This document shows positions 35,244 to 45,000 of a stretch of DNA of 64,000 nucleotides, piece after piece (the first letter of the stretch is position 1; every line of letters begins with the position of its first letter). A program made the position numbers and the translations under genes. Below the pieces are notes generated by a model that was given only the letters and a program-made list of their open reading frames with translations, had not been told where the DNA came from and made no database searches. The DNA is from Planctomycetota bacterium (lineage in GTDB: Bacteria; Planctomycetota; UBA8742; UBA2392), in contig JADLAK010000065.1 of the NCBI GenBank assembly GCA_020848275.1, positions 1-64,000 on the forward strand, written 5' to 3'.

Positions 35244-37557
35244 CGCGCAACGCTCCCATGACCCGAAAGGCGTCGTGGGTGGCACGGGCGAGTTCCAAGT
35301 TGTCAGCGTCACCATCAAGCAAACCGGAGTCGAGACAGGCAGCCAATGCTTCGTTTGCGTGTGTGGTAGGAACGCCGGAGCGGGCAAGCCGTTCTTCACG
35401 GGCGGTCCATGCCGAAACGGGCAGGTCCATCACGTCAAGCACGAGCAGTTTTTCAGGGCCGGTGAGCTGGAAAAATCGGGCAAGATATTCGTCGGCGGTC
35501 GGTTGCAACGCCGCAACGGTCTGGACACGCACTTTCTCGGAGGCGGCGCCGATGGTTTCCAGCTTTTGCTCCGTGGCTTGGGCGACAGGGGAAGTCGTGG
35601 CAAGCGAGATAACCTCGTCAAAACCGGCGGCAAGCGCCTTCTGCACGTTGCCGGTGGGGTCGGACTTGCCGGTTTCAACCTCAATCGCCACACGTTTGCC
35701 ATCTTTGGCTGCGGCGACATCAACAGATCCGCCGAGCGGCAGGGGCAGCTCCTTGGTGACGGCAAAACCCCGGCGCTGGTAGTGCTGAGCCGCCTGATCT
35801 TTCCAGTATTCGTGGTCCGGGCTTGCCACGTAGTACGGATAGCGGGCATCAAGGCCGAGTTCTCTAAGAAACTCGGCGCCCTTGTCGGTGATCTCAAGGA
35901 TCACGGTCTTGCCGCCACCGGGGATTTCCCGGTGGATTTCGTGGCTGCGAACAAGACCGCGTTGTTCAAGGTTTTCCTTGGCGGCCTGTCCCTTTCTTGT
36001 GCTTATTGAGCAGCCTCGAAATAGCGAGCTGATGCCCGCAAATGGATGCTTGAGGGTTTGCACAAGGAGTTGCCTTGCATCCTCCGGTAGTTCCTTACCT
36101 GAAGGCGGCGGGGCAGAATTCAAGCCCGGCTGCGCTAGCGGAGGTGTTTCCGGGGTGGATTTCGCGGAATCACCGAGGAAACGGGTGTTGCGGGCGGCGA
36201 TTTCTTCGTCGCTCACGCGCTGCAACTTGAGTTCATCCATGGGTGCGGCGCGAACCACAAAAGCACGATGGGTGCCAAAGCGCGCGATGGCGGTTCCGAC
36301 CGGCAGGCGGGAAAGCCAATTCTCGTCGTCGCGGTCCAGCAACAAACTCTGATTGGCGGTCCGCAAATCGCGTGCATTTGACAGCGCAAAAAAAATCTGA
36401 AGGTGGCAATTCGCTACGGCACTGTCGTCTATCTGGCTCGGTGTCTGATCGGCAATGATGTAGCCCGTACCCAAGCCGCGGTTCTCTCGCAGGGCAATGG
36501 CGAGCTGGCTCTCGACATGCTCGTCGGTTTTCTTGACGAGATTGTGCCCCTCGTCGCAGATGAGAACGTTGCGCAGCACGCCGCGACCCAGGGTCTTGGC
36601 ATCGTCGAGGGCCCGCTGGCGCAGGCACAGCAGTAGCATTTCGGCAAAGAACACCTTGAGATCCGAGGGCAGGTTGAGTTCGAAGATGATGGTCTCGTCG
36701 CGCAGGGACTGGGCTGAAGTATGTTTGCTGCGCGGACAGGCGAGGCCATCGCCAAAGCCTCCGGCAGCAAGGCTTTCGAGACAACGCAGGCAGGACGTCA
36801 GCCATTCACGATAACGGACGCTCTTGGACTCCGCGGGCTGATACTCACGAACCCACTTGAGTAGCGTGCGAAAGGACGGTGTGTACTCGTCGGCAAAGTC
36901 ATGCTGTGCCCACTGGCGGGCAGCGTGGGTGAGCGCGGCGGAGAGCAAGTGGCGCACTCCGAAACCCGCGTAGAAAGTCTTGCAGATCACGTCGCCTAAT
37001 TGCAGCAGCGGACTGAGGTCGCGCAGCTCGCTACGCGCCTGGCAGAGCAAAATTAATTCGGCAACGGGGTTGAAGGTGAAAGGCGAGACATTGGTCTGGC
37101 CGACGGTAAGTACCTTGACCTTAGGCGACAATCGAGCCAACGGACGATATTCCGCCAGAAAGTCGAAGATCATCATTGGAATGCCCGCATCGAGCAGTCC
37201 TTTGGCGATACGAAAGACAAATGTCGTCTTTCCACTGCCGCTGCTACCGCCAATGAGCAGGTGCCGGTTAATGAGCTCGTTGGAGAGGCGGAACGGGTAA
37301 GCGGGTTTCCCAAGTTCACAGATCTGGCCGACCTCGATACCTTCGCGTGGCATGTCGCCCTCCCTCGGTGGAGGCAGGGCGCACACGTCCTCCTCGACGA
37401 CATGGCGTTGATGGTGCAGCTCGAGCAACTGCTGGATTTCACGACGACCGTCCAGGTCCTCGGCGATCCAGGCTGACACCAGTGCGTCGGCTTTGCCTCC
37501 CAAAAATGGTCTGAGCTTGACCGCAAGTTCACGGATGTGATCAAGCGTGTCCGTCAT
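35239..37557 (-). CDS. HerA-like ATPase fused to winged helix and nuclease-like domain
   Basis: 772 residues. Walker A GSSGSGKT (104-111), Walker B VLICDEGHN (331-339, Asp335/Glu336) and sensor ADQTPSQ (370-375) define a HerA/VirB4-type ATPase. Residues ~490-565 look like a winged helix (SISTRKGQAAKENLEQRGLV). Residues ~590-650 contain GGSVDVAAAKDGKRVAIEVE with the Asp ... GluxGlu layout of PD-(D/E)xK nucleases. It follows the coiled-coil gene with a four-base overlap. A DNA-translocating nuclease, or a transfer/partition motor, is likely. A second, divergent member is at 56147. Confidence 0.85.
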   Translation of the reverse strand: MTDTLDHIRELAVKLRPFLGGKADALVSAWIAEDLDGRREIQQLLELHHQRHVVEEDVCALPPPREGDMPREGIEVGQICELGKPAYPFRLSNELINRHLLIGGSSGSGKTTFVFRIAKGLLDAGIPMMIFDFLAEYRPLARLSPKVKVLTVGQTNVSPFTFNPVAELILLCQARSELRDLSPLLQLGDVICKTFYAGFGVRHLLSAALTHAARQWAQHDFADEYTPSFRTLLKWVREYQPAESKSVRYREWLTSCLRCLESLAAGGFGDGLACPRSKHTSAQSLRDETIIFELNLPSDLKVFFAEMLLLCLRQRALDDAKTLGRGVLRNVLICDEGHNLVKKTDEHVESQLAIALRENRGLGTGYIIADQTPSQIDDSAVANCHLQIFFALSNARDLRTANQSLLLDRDDENWLSRLPVGTAIARFGTHRAFVVRAAPMDELKLQRVSDEEIAARNTRFLGDSAKSTPETPPLAQPGLNSAPPPSGKELPEDARQLLVQTLKHPFAGISSLFRGCSISTRKGQAAKENLEQRGLVRSHEIHREIPGGGKTVILEITDKGAEFLRELGLDARYPYYVASPDHEYWKDQAAQHYQRRGFAVTKELPLPLGGSVDVAAAKDGKRVAIEVETGKSDPTGNVQKALAAGFDEVISLATTSPVAQATEQKLETIGAASEKVRVQTVAALQPTADEYLARFFQLTGPEKLLVLDVMDLPVSAWTAREERLARSGVPTTHANEALAACLDSGLLDGDADNLELARATHDAFRVMGALRD

Positions 37558-38174
37558 GGCAGCCTCTTGTCGACGGTGGATACTTCCGGAGGGGAATGAA
37601 GGATGATGATTTCCTCGTCCCCCTGAGAGGTGGGGGGCACGAGGAAATCGATGAGGTCTTCGAGCGGCAGGCAGGCAAGGGGCGTGGCTTGGAGGACGGC
37701 CAGGGAGCGGAGCGTGGAGGCATATTCGGTGTAGACGTCGGAAAGCGCGGCGATGGAACGCTGTTGATGTTCGCTGTGCATCGTGCGCAATTGACGCAGT
37801 TCATTCAAAAGACCGGCCTTCTCGCTGAGTATGTGCTGTCGGATGCCGTCAATTGATTGCACTTGGCCAACGGTCACGTCCGGCAATTCATTCCAGCGGC
37901 CCTGGGCGCGTTCAATCTGCTCTTCGATACTTCGGGTGTTGCGCTCGAAAGTCTCCTGCTGCAGGGCGAGAGACTCGAGTTGCACCAGGATCACCGAAAC
38001 GCGGGCCAGCAGTTTCTCCCTGAGAATAGCGCCGGCGTCGTCACGGCCGCCGCAGGGAGCGAGCAACTGGCGTCTTATCTCCTCAAGTCTTGCGCGTCGG
38101 CGATCTATCTTCGCCCGCGAGAACAGGTCGCCTTTCTCCGTGATCGTCAGGTAGTCGTTGTTATTGGTTGTCAT
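37554..38174 (-). CDS. Coiled-coil protein coupled to the HerA-nuclease gene
   Basis: 206 residues from the ATG at 38174 (a GTG four codons upstream is equally possible; neither has a clear ribosome site). Residues ~20-170 are long charged helices (RARLEEIRRQLLAPCGG; FERNTRSIEEQIERAQG; LLNELRQLRTMHSEHQQR) predicted to form coiled coils. The four-base overlap with the ATPase gene points to a stoichiometric partner, perhaps an adaptor or structural subunit. Confidence 0.7.
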   Translation of the reverse strand: MTTNNNDYLTITEKGDLFSRAKIDRRRARLEEIRRQLLAPCGGRDDAGAILREKLLARVSVILVQLESLALQQETFERNTRSIEEQIERAQGRWNELPDVTVGQVQSIDGIRQHILSEKAGLLNELRQLRTMHSEHQQRSIAALSDVYTEYASTLRSLAVLQATPLACLPLEDLIDFLVPPTSQGDEEIIILHSPPEVSTVDKRLP

Positions 38175-38434
38175 CAGCCCAACCACACGCGCGGGAATTG
38201 TTAAAGCCGCTCACGCACTGGACAGGCAAGCGTAACGCATAAATAGCCGAGCCGCTTTTCAAACATCAAAAACGGGCGGTTTCACGACGACAAGAGTTCA
38301 GCCCCGCTTCCGAGCGTCCGGCCAGGGCATTCGGAGTCGAGGTTCAATTCCCATGCACTTTTGGCGGGCAACAAATGTGCTCCCGCAAGGGTGCGGGGGA
38401 AGCTTTTCAAGGCGTGCCGCCCTTGGAGGACTAC

Positions 38435-39652
38435 ATGAAACAGGACTGGCATGGCTTCAACGAAAAGATGGCGGGCGCCGAACGCAGGCTGCTTGAGTCC
38501 GCGGTCAGTCAGGAGAACAAGGATCGCATTCTTGCCTTCAGGCGGCAGCTCGTCGTAGAGGGCTTGACCACAGCACGCATTATGACCTACTTGATCTACT
38601 TGAAACAGGCGGCTCTGATCGCCGGCAAGCACCTTGTGGACTGCGACAAAGATGACGTGATCCGCATCATCGCCGAGCGGGAACGGCTGCCGCTCAGCGA
38701 GTGGACCAAACACACCTTCAAGGTCGTGCTCAAACGCTTCTTCAAATGGCTGCGAAACAGCGACGATTATCCGCCGGAAGTGCGCTGGATCAACGCCAAC
38801 GTGCGCGCCGACAGGCTTTGCCTGCCGGGTGACAGCGACATCTTTACGCCCGAGGAAGTCCAGCGGCTCATTCTTGCGGCGGATCACCCGCGCGACCGGG
38901 CGTTCATCGCCACGCTGTATGAGGGCGGATGCCGTATCGGCGAGATCGCCACGGCGCGCATCAAGGATGTCTTGTTCGAGAAGCAGGGCTGCCGCATCAA
39001 CGTGATCGGCAAGACGGGTTCGCGGCCGGTATTTGTCGTCAACGCCGCGCAGTCCATCGCCGCCTGGCTTTCCATGCACCCCAAGCGGCAGGATCGCGAT
39101 GCGCCCTTGTGGGTCAACATCGGCCAGGTCAATCGCGGCGAGCAGATGGCCTACGGGGCCATTCGCAAGATGATGGACATGCTGTTCAAAAAGGCCGGAG
39201 TGAAGAAAAGGCGCAATCCGCACCTGTTCCGCCATACACGGGCGAGCCATCTGGCATCAGTTTTAACGGAGGCCCAGATGAACCAGCATTTCGGCTGGAT
39301 CCAGGGCAGCCGCATGCCTGCCACCTACGTCCACTTAAATGGACGCAGCACCCAGGACGCCTTGCTCAAAATGCACGGCATGGCTTCACCCGCCGAGGAA
39401 TCGCGACCTGTCTTGCAACCGAGGACTTGTCCGCGTTGCGAAACGGTCAACCCAAGCGATTTCGCGTTCTGCGGCAAATGCGGCTGCGGGCTGGACATCA
39501 AAGCCGTGCTGGAGGCGCAGCAAAAACAGGACGAGCTGGACAGACGCCGGTCCCGATCCGACGGCATGCTCAACGTGTTGATGCAGGACGCCGAGGTTCG
39601 TGAGTTGCTGAAGCGCAAGCTCGCTTCAATCGACGTCGGCACAAACGTTTGA
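38435..39652 (+). CDS. Tyrosine recombinase with C-terminal zinc ribbon
   Basis: 405 residues from the ATG at 38435 (TTGGAGGAC upstream). SAM-like core-binding domain (~20-125), then a catalytic domain with Arg167 (GGCRIGE), His263-Arg266 (HLFRHTRASHL), Trp in FGWIQGS in the second His position and Tyr298 (TYVHLN). Residues ~325-350 form a zinc ribbon (CPRCETVNPSDFAFCGKCG), followed by a coiled-coil tail. The FGW/ribbon layout is typical of XerA-like integrases of archaeal and environmental mobile elements. Confidence 0.93.
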   Translation: MKQDWHGFNEKMAGAERRLLESAVSQENKDRILAFRRQLVVEGLTTARIMTYLIYLKQAALIAGKHLVDCDKDDVIRIIAERERLPLSEWTKHTFKVVLKRFFKWLRNSDDYPPEVRWINANVRADRLCLPGDSDIFTPEEVQRLILAADHPRDRAFIATLYEGGCRIGEIATARIKDVLFEKQGCRINVIGKTGSRPVFVVNAAQSIAAWLSMHPKRQDRDAPLWVNIGQVNRGEQMAYGAIRKMMDMLFKKAGVKKRRNPHLFRHTRASHLASVLTEAQMNQHFGWIQGSRMPATYVHLNGRSTQDALLKMHGMASPAEESRPVLQPRTCPRCETVNPSDFAFCGKCGCGLDIKAVLEAQQKQDELDRRRSRSDGMLNVLMQDAEVRELLKRKLASIDVGTNV

Positions 39653-39809
39653 GAAATTGCCGTGTGGTCTGATCGCGCCTGATTTTGGCCTGAGTAATCA
39701 GGGACTCCAGCTCATCAAGCCATGGCGGCACTGTGTGTAGTTTGTCGTCATCCATGAAAGCAACGTGATCGTGCCCCTTTAGAAATCTATTCACGTATCC
39801 CAGCGTCAA
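39570..39809 (-). CDS. Possible small protein, last gene of wHTH operon
   Basis: 79-codon frame from TTG at 39809, overlapping the stop of the upstream gene (TTGA), or from an internal ATG (MDDDKLHTVPPWLDELESLI). The central part is protein-like; the C-terminal third overlaps the 3' end of the recombinase gene on the other strand and is probably constrained by it. Weakly supported. Confidence 0.3.
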   Translation of the reverse strand: MTLGYVNRFLKGHDHVAFMDDDKLHTVPPWLDELESLITQAKIRRDQTTRQFLKRLCRRRLKRACASATHEPRRPASTR

Positions 39810-40042
39810 GGACGACGTAACAGCGTCCTCTCGAAGGGGCCGCCGGGTTCAACGCCACCGCTTCGCAATTCGTTCAAACAGGCGGAGAGGAACGCGGCCT
39901 CGGCTTGCAGTTGTTCGACCAGCTTTGGCACGCGTGGATCGCCCAGGGGCAACGCCGCCGTGTTCATGGCAAGCGCCACGCAACGCGCCCTGCTTGTAGA
40001 CGCCATACTCCGCGTCTGTGGCTCTCGCTGCACCGACATCAT
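39806..40042 (-). CDS. Small helical protein coupled to membrane-protein gene
   Basis: 78 residues; its ATG overlaps the TGA of the membrane-protein gene (40039-40042). The C-terminal half (KLVEQLQAEAAFLSACLNEL) is an amphipathic helix. No family. The overlap is the chief evidence that it is real. Confidence 0.45.
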   Translation of the reverse strand: MMSVQREPQTRSMASTSRARCVALAMNTAALPLGDPRVPKLVEQLQAEAAFLSACLNELRSGGVEPGGPFERTLLRRP

Positions 40043-41457
40043 CCGCCGGCCTCAACCTTGGCGTGGGCTTCCAGAGCCTGTTCCGCTATAGCTACCAGTG
40101 AAGATTCAAGGGACTCCATCTCGGCCAGCAATTCGACGGCTTTTTGTTCGCGGTCAATCGCCCTCACGATCGATTGCTTGGCCTTGTCAGATTCGCTGCG
40201 GGCGATGGCGCTCGCTGCTTGTTGCAAGTCCTGCTCAAGGCCGAGTTCGTGGTCGAGGGCCTTGTCCTCGTAGTCCGCAAGTTTGTCCGCCACATCCTGC
40301 TCCCGCAACATGACGTCGAGGATACGCCGGACTTCCCTCCGGCACTGAGGAGTCAGTTTGGCATATTTGTCAGACAGGTTGCCGACGACGCGTTTGTTGA
40401 AAGCCTGCAACCCCGCGATGGTGTTGCGAAGCTCCATCAGGCGAGCGCGCACCTGATGGGTACGCGGCGCAACCTCCGCCAGCTTGCGCGCTATTAACGC
40501 CTGGATCTCCGGGCGACTGAACGAGTCCAGCAGCCGCATCAGGTAGGCCAGCTCGCGGACGACTTGCTCGGCGTCCTTGCGCGCCTGCCGCGTCACGCGG
40601 TCGAGATAGACGCGCGCGACACGCTTTTCCTCGGTGATGCCCGGCAGCAGTTCGGTGCCGTCGGCGAGGTTCACCTGTGCTAACGGCTCTTTATGCAGGC
40701 GGTGCTGCGCCGCAAACCGATAGACAGCCGCGGTAAACGCAACCGGTATCAACAACCCGACCCAGGGATGAAAGGGCGTCGCTGGCAGGTAAGTGAACAC
40801 CGCAACGCCAACGAGGATGATTGAGATTGCGGCCGCGGTCATTCCATCCATCGACAGCGATTTCGCGCCGTGGTAGCCGGCGATTCCAAGTAACACCAGC
40901 AAAAGGACCCCAGCATAAGGGCCGAGGCTGCGCACGGAAAAGCCAAGGGTGAACTCCGAGGCGGCCAGTGCTACCGCGAGCATCACGCCCAGGCTCACGG
41001 CAAGGCCCCGGTGCTGGAAAGTGCGGCCCAAACTGGCGTGCGCGAGGCTGGAGAACACCGCCAGATAGAGGAAAAAGTCAATCAATAGAAAATGATCGGC
41101 GTAAAAACGGGCAAGATTCCATGTCTCCAAAGGCGCTAACAATTGTTCCGGCGGCGCCAGCAACGCCATACCGACGCTGGATGGGTGTAGGCGAGACAGG
41201 CCCGCGACGGCGGCAACCGCGACGAGGACTAATGCCAGTGGAGCGGCGGCGTTAGCCACGCCCTGCGGTTTGGCGTGGTGGCGGCTCCAGGGATGGATGC
41301 CCAGTTCAACGTACTTCTCGACTTTCTCACGCACCGCGGCCGCTTGGAACTCCGCCAGTGACTTGAGCCCAAGCACACGTTTATCGACGAGCGGCTGGAT
41401 CCATTCGGACAAGCCCTGCTCCATCGAGTAGCTCTTGAAATGGCTGCGTACCCTCAC
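40039..41457 (-). CDS. Polytopic membrane protein with cytoplasmic coiled-coil domain
   Basis: 472 residues from a GTG at 41457 with GGAGGAAG upstream; the GTGA overlap couples it to the wHTH gene. The frame upstream of this is an antisense-like Arg/His-rich shadow. After ~55 cytoplasmic residues there are about six membrane helices (~58-255; for example LALVLVAVAAVAGL and GVLLLVLLGIAGYHGA). A long cytoplasmic helical/coiled-coil domain follows (~290-472; QARKDAEQVVRELAYLMRLL, DEVLREQDVADKLADY-like). No enzyme motif is seen. It may be a membrane anchor or sensor for the adjacent regulator. Confidence 0.7.
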   Translation of the reverse strand: MRVRSHFKSYSMEQGLSEWIQPLVDKRVLGLKSLAEFQAAAVREKVEKYVELGIHPWSRHHAKPQGVANAAAPLALVLVAVAAVAGLSRLHPSSVGMALLAPPEQLLAPLETWNLARFYADHFLLIDFFLYLAVFSSLAHASLGRTFQHRGLAVSLGVMLAVALAASEFTLGFSVRSLGPYAGVLLLVLLGIAGYHGAKSLSMDGMTAAAISIILVGVAVFTYLPATPFHPWVGLLIPVAFTAAVYRFAAQHRLHKEPLAQVNLADGTELLPGITEEKRVARVYLDRVTRQARKDAEQVVRELAYLMRLLDSFSRPEIQALIARKLAEVAPRTHQVRARLMELRNTIAGLQAFNKRVVGNLSDKYAKLTPQCRREVRRILDVMLREQDVADKLADYEDKALDHELGLEQDLQQAASAIARSESDKAKQSIVRAIDREQKAVELLAEMESLESSLVAIAEQALEAHAKVEAGG

Positions 41458-41861
41458 TTTCTTCCTCCACGGCAATCCCAGTCCTTGATGCTGTCGTAAA
41501 CCTGCTGCCCGAGCTTGGTAAGCCGGTAGACCTTGGAGCGCGGCTGCCCGGGAGTGAGGCACTCCACCAGCTTGCGGCGACAGAGGTCGCGGATCGTGCG
41601 TTGCGCGTTGGCGCGTTCGAGGCTTGCCAGGCGCGCGATGCTGCGCTGATCCAGCGGCCCCGCGCGAAGGGAACGCAAGACGCGCACTCGGCAGCCCGAG
41701 GCGACTGTGGCGGACACAATGTCGTAAAACATACGCATGAGTCCGCGGGTGCATAAAAATGGTTTGCCGTCAAAATGTTGTCGGAAACGTCTCAGCAGCG
41801 TGTCAATGTCGCCCCGCAGGCGTGGCACCACGCCCCGGGGCCTGTTGTCTGGCGGATCCAT
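41454..41861 (-). CDS. Winged-helix transcriptional regulator
   Basis: 135 residues from the ATG at 41861 (GAGG upstream). The C-terminal half is a MarR/ArsR-like winged helix: VRVLRSLRAGPLDQRSIARL, then a recognition helix ERANAQRTIRDLCRRKLVE and a wing PGQPRSKVYRLT. It heads a coupled operon with a membrane protein and one or two tiny genes, a regulator/membrane-sensor arrangement. Confidence 0.75.
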   Translation of the reverse strand: MDPPDNRPRGVVPRLRGDIDTLLRRFRQHFDGKPFLCTRGLMRMFYDIVSATVASGCRVRVLRSLRAGPLDQRSIARLASLERANAQRTIRDLCRRKLVECLTPGQPRSKVYRLTKLGQQVYDSIKDWDCRGGRK

Positions 41862-42016
41862 GGAACACCTCGGCTTCACTTCCAAGCTATGAAGCCGAAG
41901 TAGATTTAAAGCCTGTATTCCCACCCGGGCGTGACACCTGACAACCAAATCCTCGACATTGGCGGCAAATACGCTTCAACTCACTATGATTTAGGCGGGC
42001 CAGATAGAGGATAGCA

Positions 42017-45000
42017 GTGAATACAGCCGGCGTACTTGAAGCCATGACTGATCGGGGAGCTTTCGAGCTCCTGGCAACCAGTGTGTTGCGTCTTGCCAAC
42101 CCCGATTACAAGTCGATCATTCACACAGGCCTCAACGCGCATGGGGAGACCATAGTTTCACCCGTGGACGGAATTTGCCTGATTCCTCACAGCAAGCCGT
42201 CACATTACGTCATCGTTCAACACACCACCAAAGATCGGGATTCGCTGCGCCAAAAGTGGATTTCCGCGGCTGATTCCGATTTGAACAAGGCAAAAGAGCA
42301 GGCTCGACAGATTCGCCAAGAGTTGGCTGACGCCACATTCACGTTGGTTCTCGCGACGAATCAGCGAGTAAGCCTTGAACTTGCCAAAGATGTAACAAGC
42401 GCCGGGGCGGCAAGCGACATCGCTATTGATGTTTGGGACCAGCACCGTATTTCGCATTTTCTCGATAATAATCGGGACGGTCACTGGCTTCGCAAAAAGC
42501 ACCTTGGAGTCGAGGCCGAACGACTATCAACCGAGTTATTCAGAACATTATGCAGACGCAGTGTTGAACTCTACCGTCGTCAAACAGTTCCGGTTGGAGC
42601 TAACGAGTTCACAACGCGAGACTTCAACAACGCTATGAAGCGCGAACTTGATAAGCAGACAGCACGCCTATGCCTTCTGGTTGGACCATCCGGATTTGGC
42701 AAGAGTGTCTCCCTGCTGCAAATTGCGGAAAACGCTGTGCAGCAAGGGAACCTATTTCTATGGATTCCTGCGGACGTCCTTCAACGTAGTTGCACGTTTT
42801 CAGGCGCCATTGAAGCTTGGTTTCACGAACTGCACCCAAAACTGGAAGACGGAGCAGAAAACGCCCTAGCCTCTGTTGTCGACAAGAATCTGACCATCGT
42901 CGTGGATGATGTCAACCAATCAAGCGTTCCCGCCAGGTTGATAGAAATGATCGTTGGTGCCACACGCCCGGCCAACTCAAAGAAAACATCTTCAGGGTTG
43001 GATGAAAGCGACGCCGGAAGTGACGGCCTCGCCTTCAAAGTCTTGGTGCCCTTGTGGCCCGCAAGTCTGGAATTCGTGCCCGAGAGCGTCAGTCGACAAC
43101 CTTTCGTATCGGTCATGCCCGTTCCGCCCTTTAGTGATGAGGAAACAATACGCGTCATACGGGCAAGCAACCAGCGCCTAAGCGAACAGGAAGCCTTGGA
43201 CGCCGCCAAGCTACTGAGTAACGACCCGTTCCTTGTCGGAAGCCTCTCTGCACTAGTCGCGCAAGACACGTCTGGCACCGCGCTCGCCACACTCTGTTCC
43301 GATGTTATTGGCGGACTATTGCGCAAAGGAATCAAGCGTGCCCAGGAATCAAGAGGCAGCGCTCTGGTCGAACAGGATGTGCTTGGCGCTTTGCAGACGG
43401 TCGCCATCTGGATGCTGCGGCGGCGCGCCTTGCAGCCAACCTGGAATGACGTGGCGGGCCTCTTTCCGACCGGTAGCAACCAGGGGGACGCGATACGCTG
43501 TCTGATCAAAGACCGTTACCTGTGTTTCCTCGATGATCGCGATCGTTTGATTTTCAGGCACGACCGCCTGCGGGACCAACTGCTTGTTCAGGGTATGCAG
43601 CAGCTAATGGCAGGAAGCGGGACAGAGAACGAGACCATTTTCGATCCTTACTTTGCACGAATTCTCGGCCAGGCGCTCATCCAAGACTCTGTGGATCCGA
43701 GTTGGGTAGCACTAGCAAAGCAAGCAGCCCCACTGGCCTTGTTCGAGAGTATTCGGTTCCTTGGAACCCCACAGACTCCCAGACATGAGGCAATCAAGAA
43801 CGCCGCTATTGCGTGGTGTAAAACAGAGTCCATCAGTGCGCCTGGCCAGTTGCTCCATGCCGTTGACTGGACGCTGAAGGAGACGGATTCAACTCTTGTT
43901 CCGGAGCTAGTCCAAGCGCATGAACTGAGCTTAATTTCGGTTTTGGCAGGGCTGCGCAACGGGTCAATCGACTGCGGCTTCAAATACGTCCGGGGTCACA
44001 TCGGGGTCGGCTTTCAACCGGGTTGCAACGACGCTCAATTCGAGCGAATCGCGCTGCACGCCTCAAAGCGACACCTGACGAGATTGCAGCAGGAATGCAA
44101 CGCGCTTCTGGATTTCAACAGGTTGACCGATGACGACGTGGCTGGCTGGCTGGGAATCATTGGGCATCTGGAACTGCCGGACCGGGACATCACGATTCGA
44201 CATCTGTGGGAAAAGAGCCCTGATAAGCGGTTAGACTACGCCATCTGGGCGGCCGCGAGGTGCCCGGTGAAAGACGTTCGGACCCTTCTCGATCCCATGT
44301 TGGAACAGCTCACCAAATTGCCGACCCGGGAGCCGGGTGCTGAAATGCCGACAGATCGCGAGGAAATCCCGGTTCAGATTGGTTGGGGATTTGCCAAAGG
44401 CATCACGACCGATGCGATGAAGCATTTGATACACGTCGGTCGGTCTAACCCAGCTCTGGCCGACGATGTGTCGTACATGCTCGAGCGCGTCGACCACCCG
44501 GATGCGATGGAGTACGTCGTGCAAAGGCTTGCGGCTGGGGCCGGCTCAAACCATTGGAGTTTCCTGGATGGTGTTTCCACAGGACCCATGAAGCGGGAGC
44601 TTTTCTCGAAGCAGACGGCCGACAGGCTTGCGACCATATGGAGAAATACTGGTGAGTCCGAAGGCCTAAGGAGGAAAAGCTTTGGTCTCTGGCTAATCGT
44701 TGCGCCTGACATAGATCTAAGTGACTTGCAGCAGATTCGCTCCGAAGAACCCATCTATCTCCAGTCAATACAGACGCGAGCGAAGCTGGGTGACGCAACC
44801 GTTGTTCCGCAGTTGATTGACATCCTCCGTGCAGAAAGACTCGCGCGTTTCTGGTGGACGATGACACCGCAAGTATGGACTCGATCTCTGCTTCAAGAGT
44901 TGGAGTACCGAATTGAACGATATGCTGACAAGCTGGCGAGAAACCAAGCTGCCGACAAAACCGACATCCCTTTCACATTGGCCCAGGTTCTGTGTCAAAT

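Noticed and set aside
38330-38365. tRNA-like T-arm sequence GAGGTTCAATTCCC before the recombinase gene
   Set aside because: Only two of five T-stem pairs form and no acceptor, D or anticodon arms can be drawn; not a tRNA, though a degenerate attachment core cannot be excluded.
38282-39250. 322-codon minus-strand frame over the third recombinase
   Set aside because: Antisense to all catalytic motifs of the recombinase; shadow frame.
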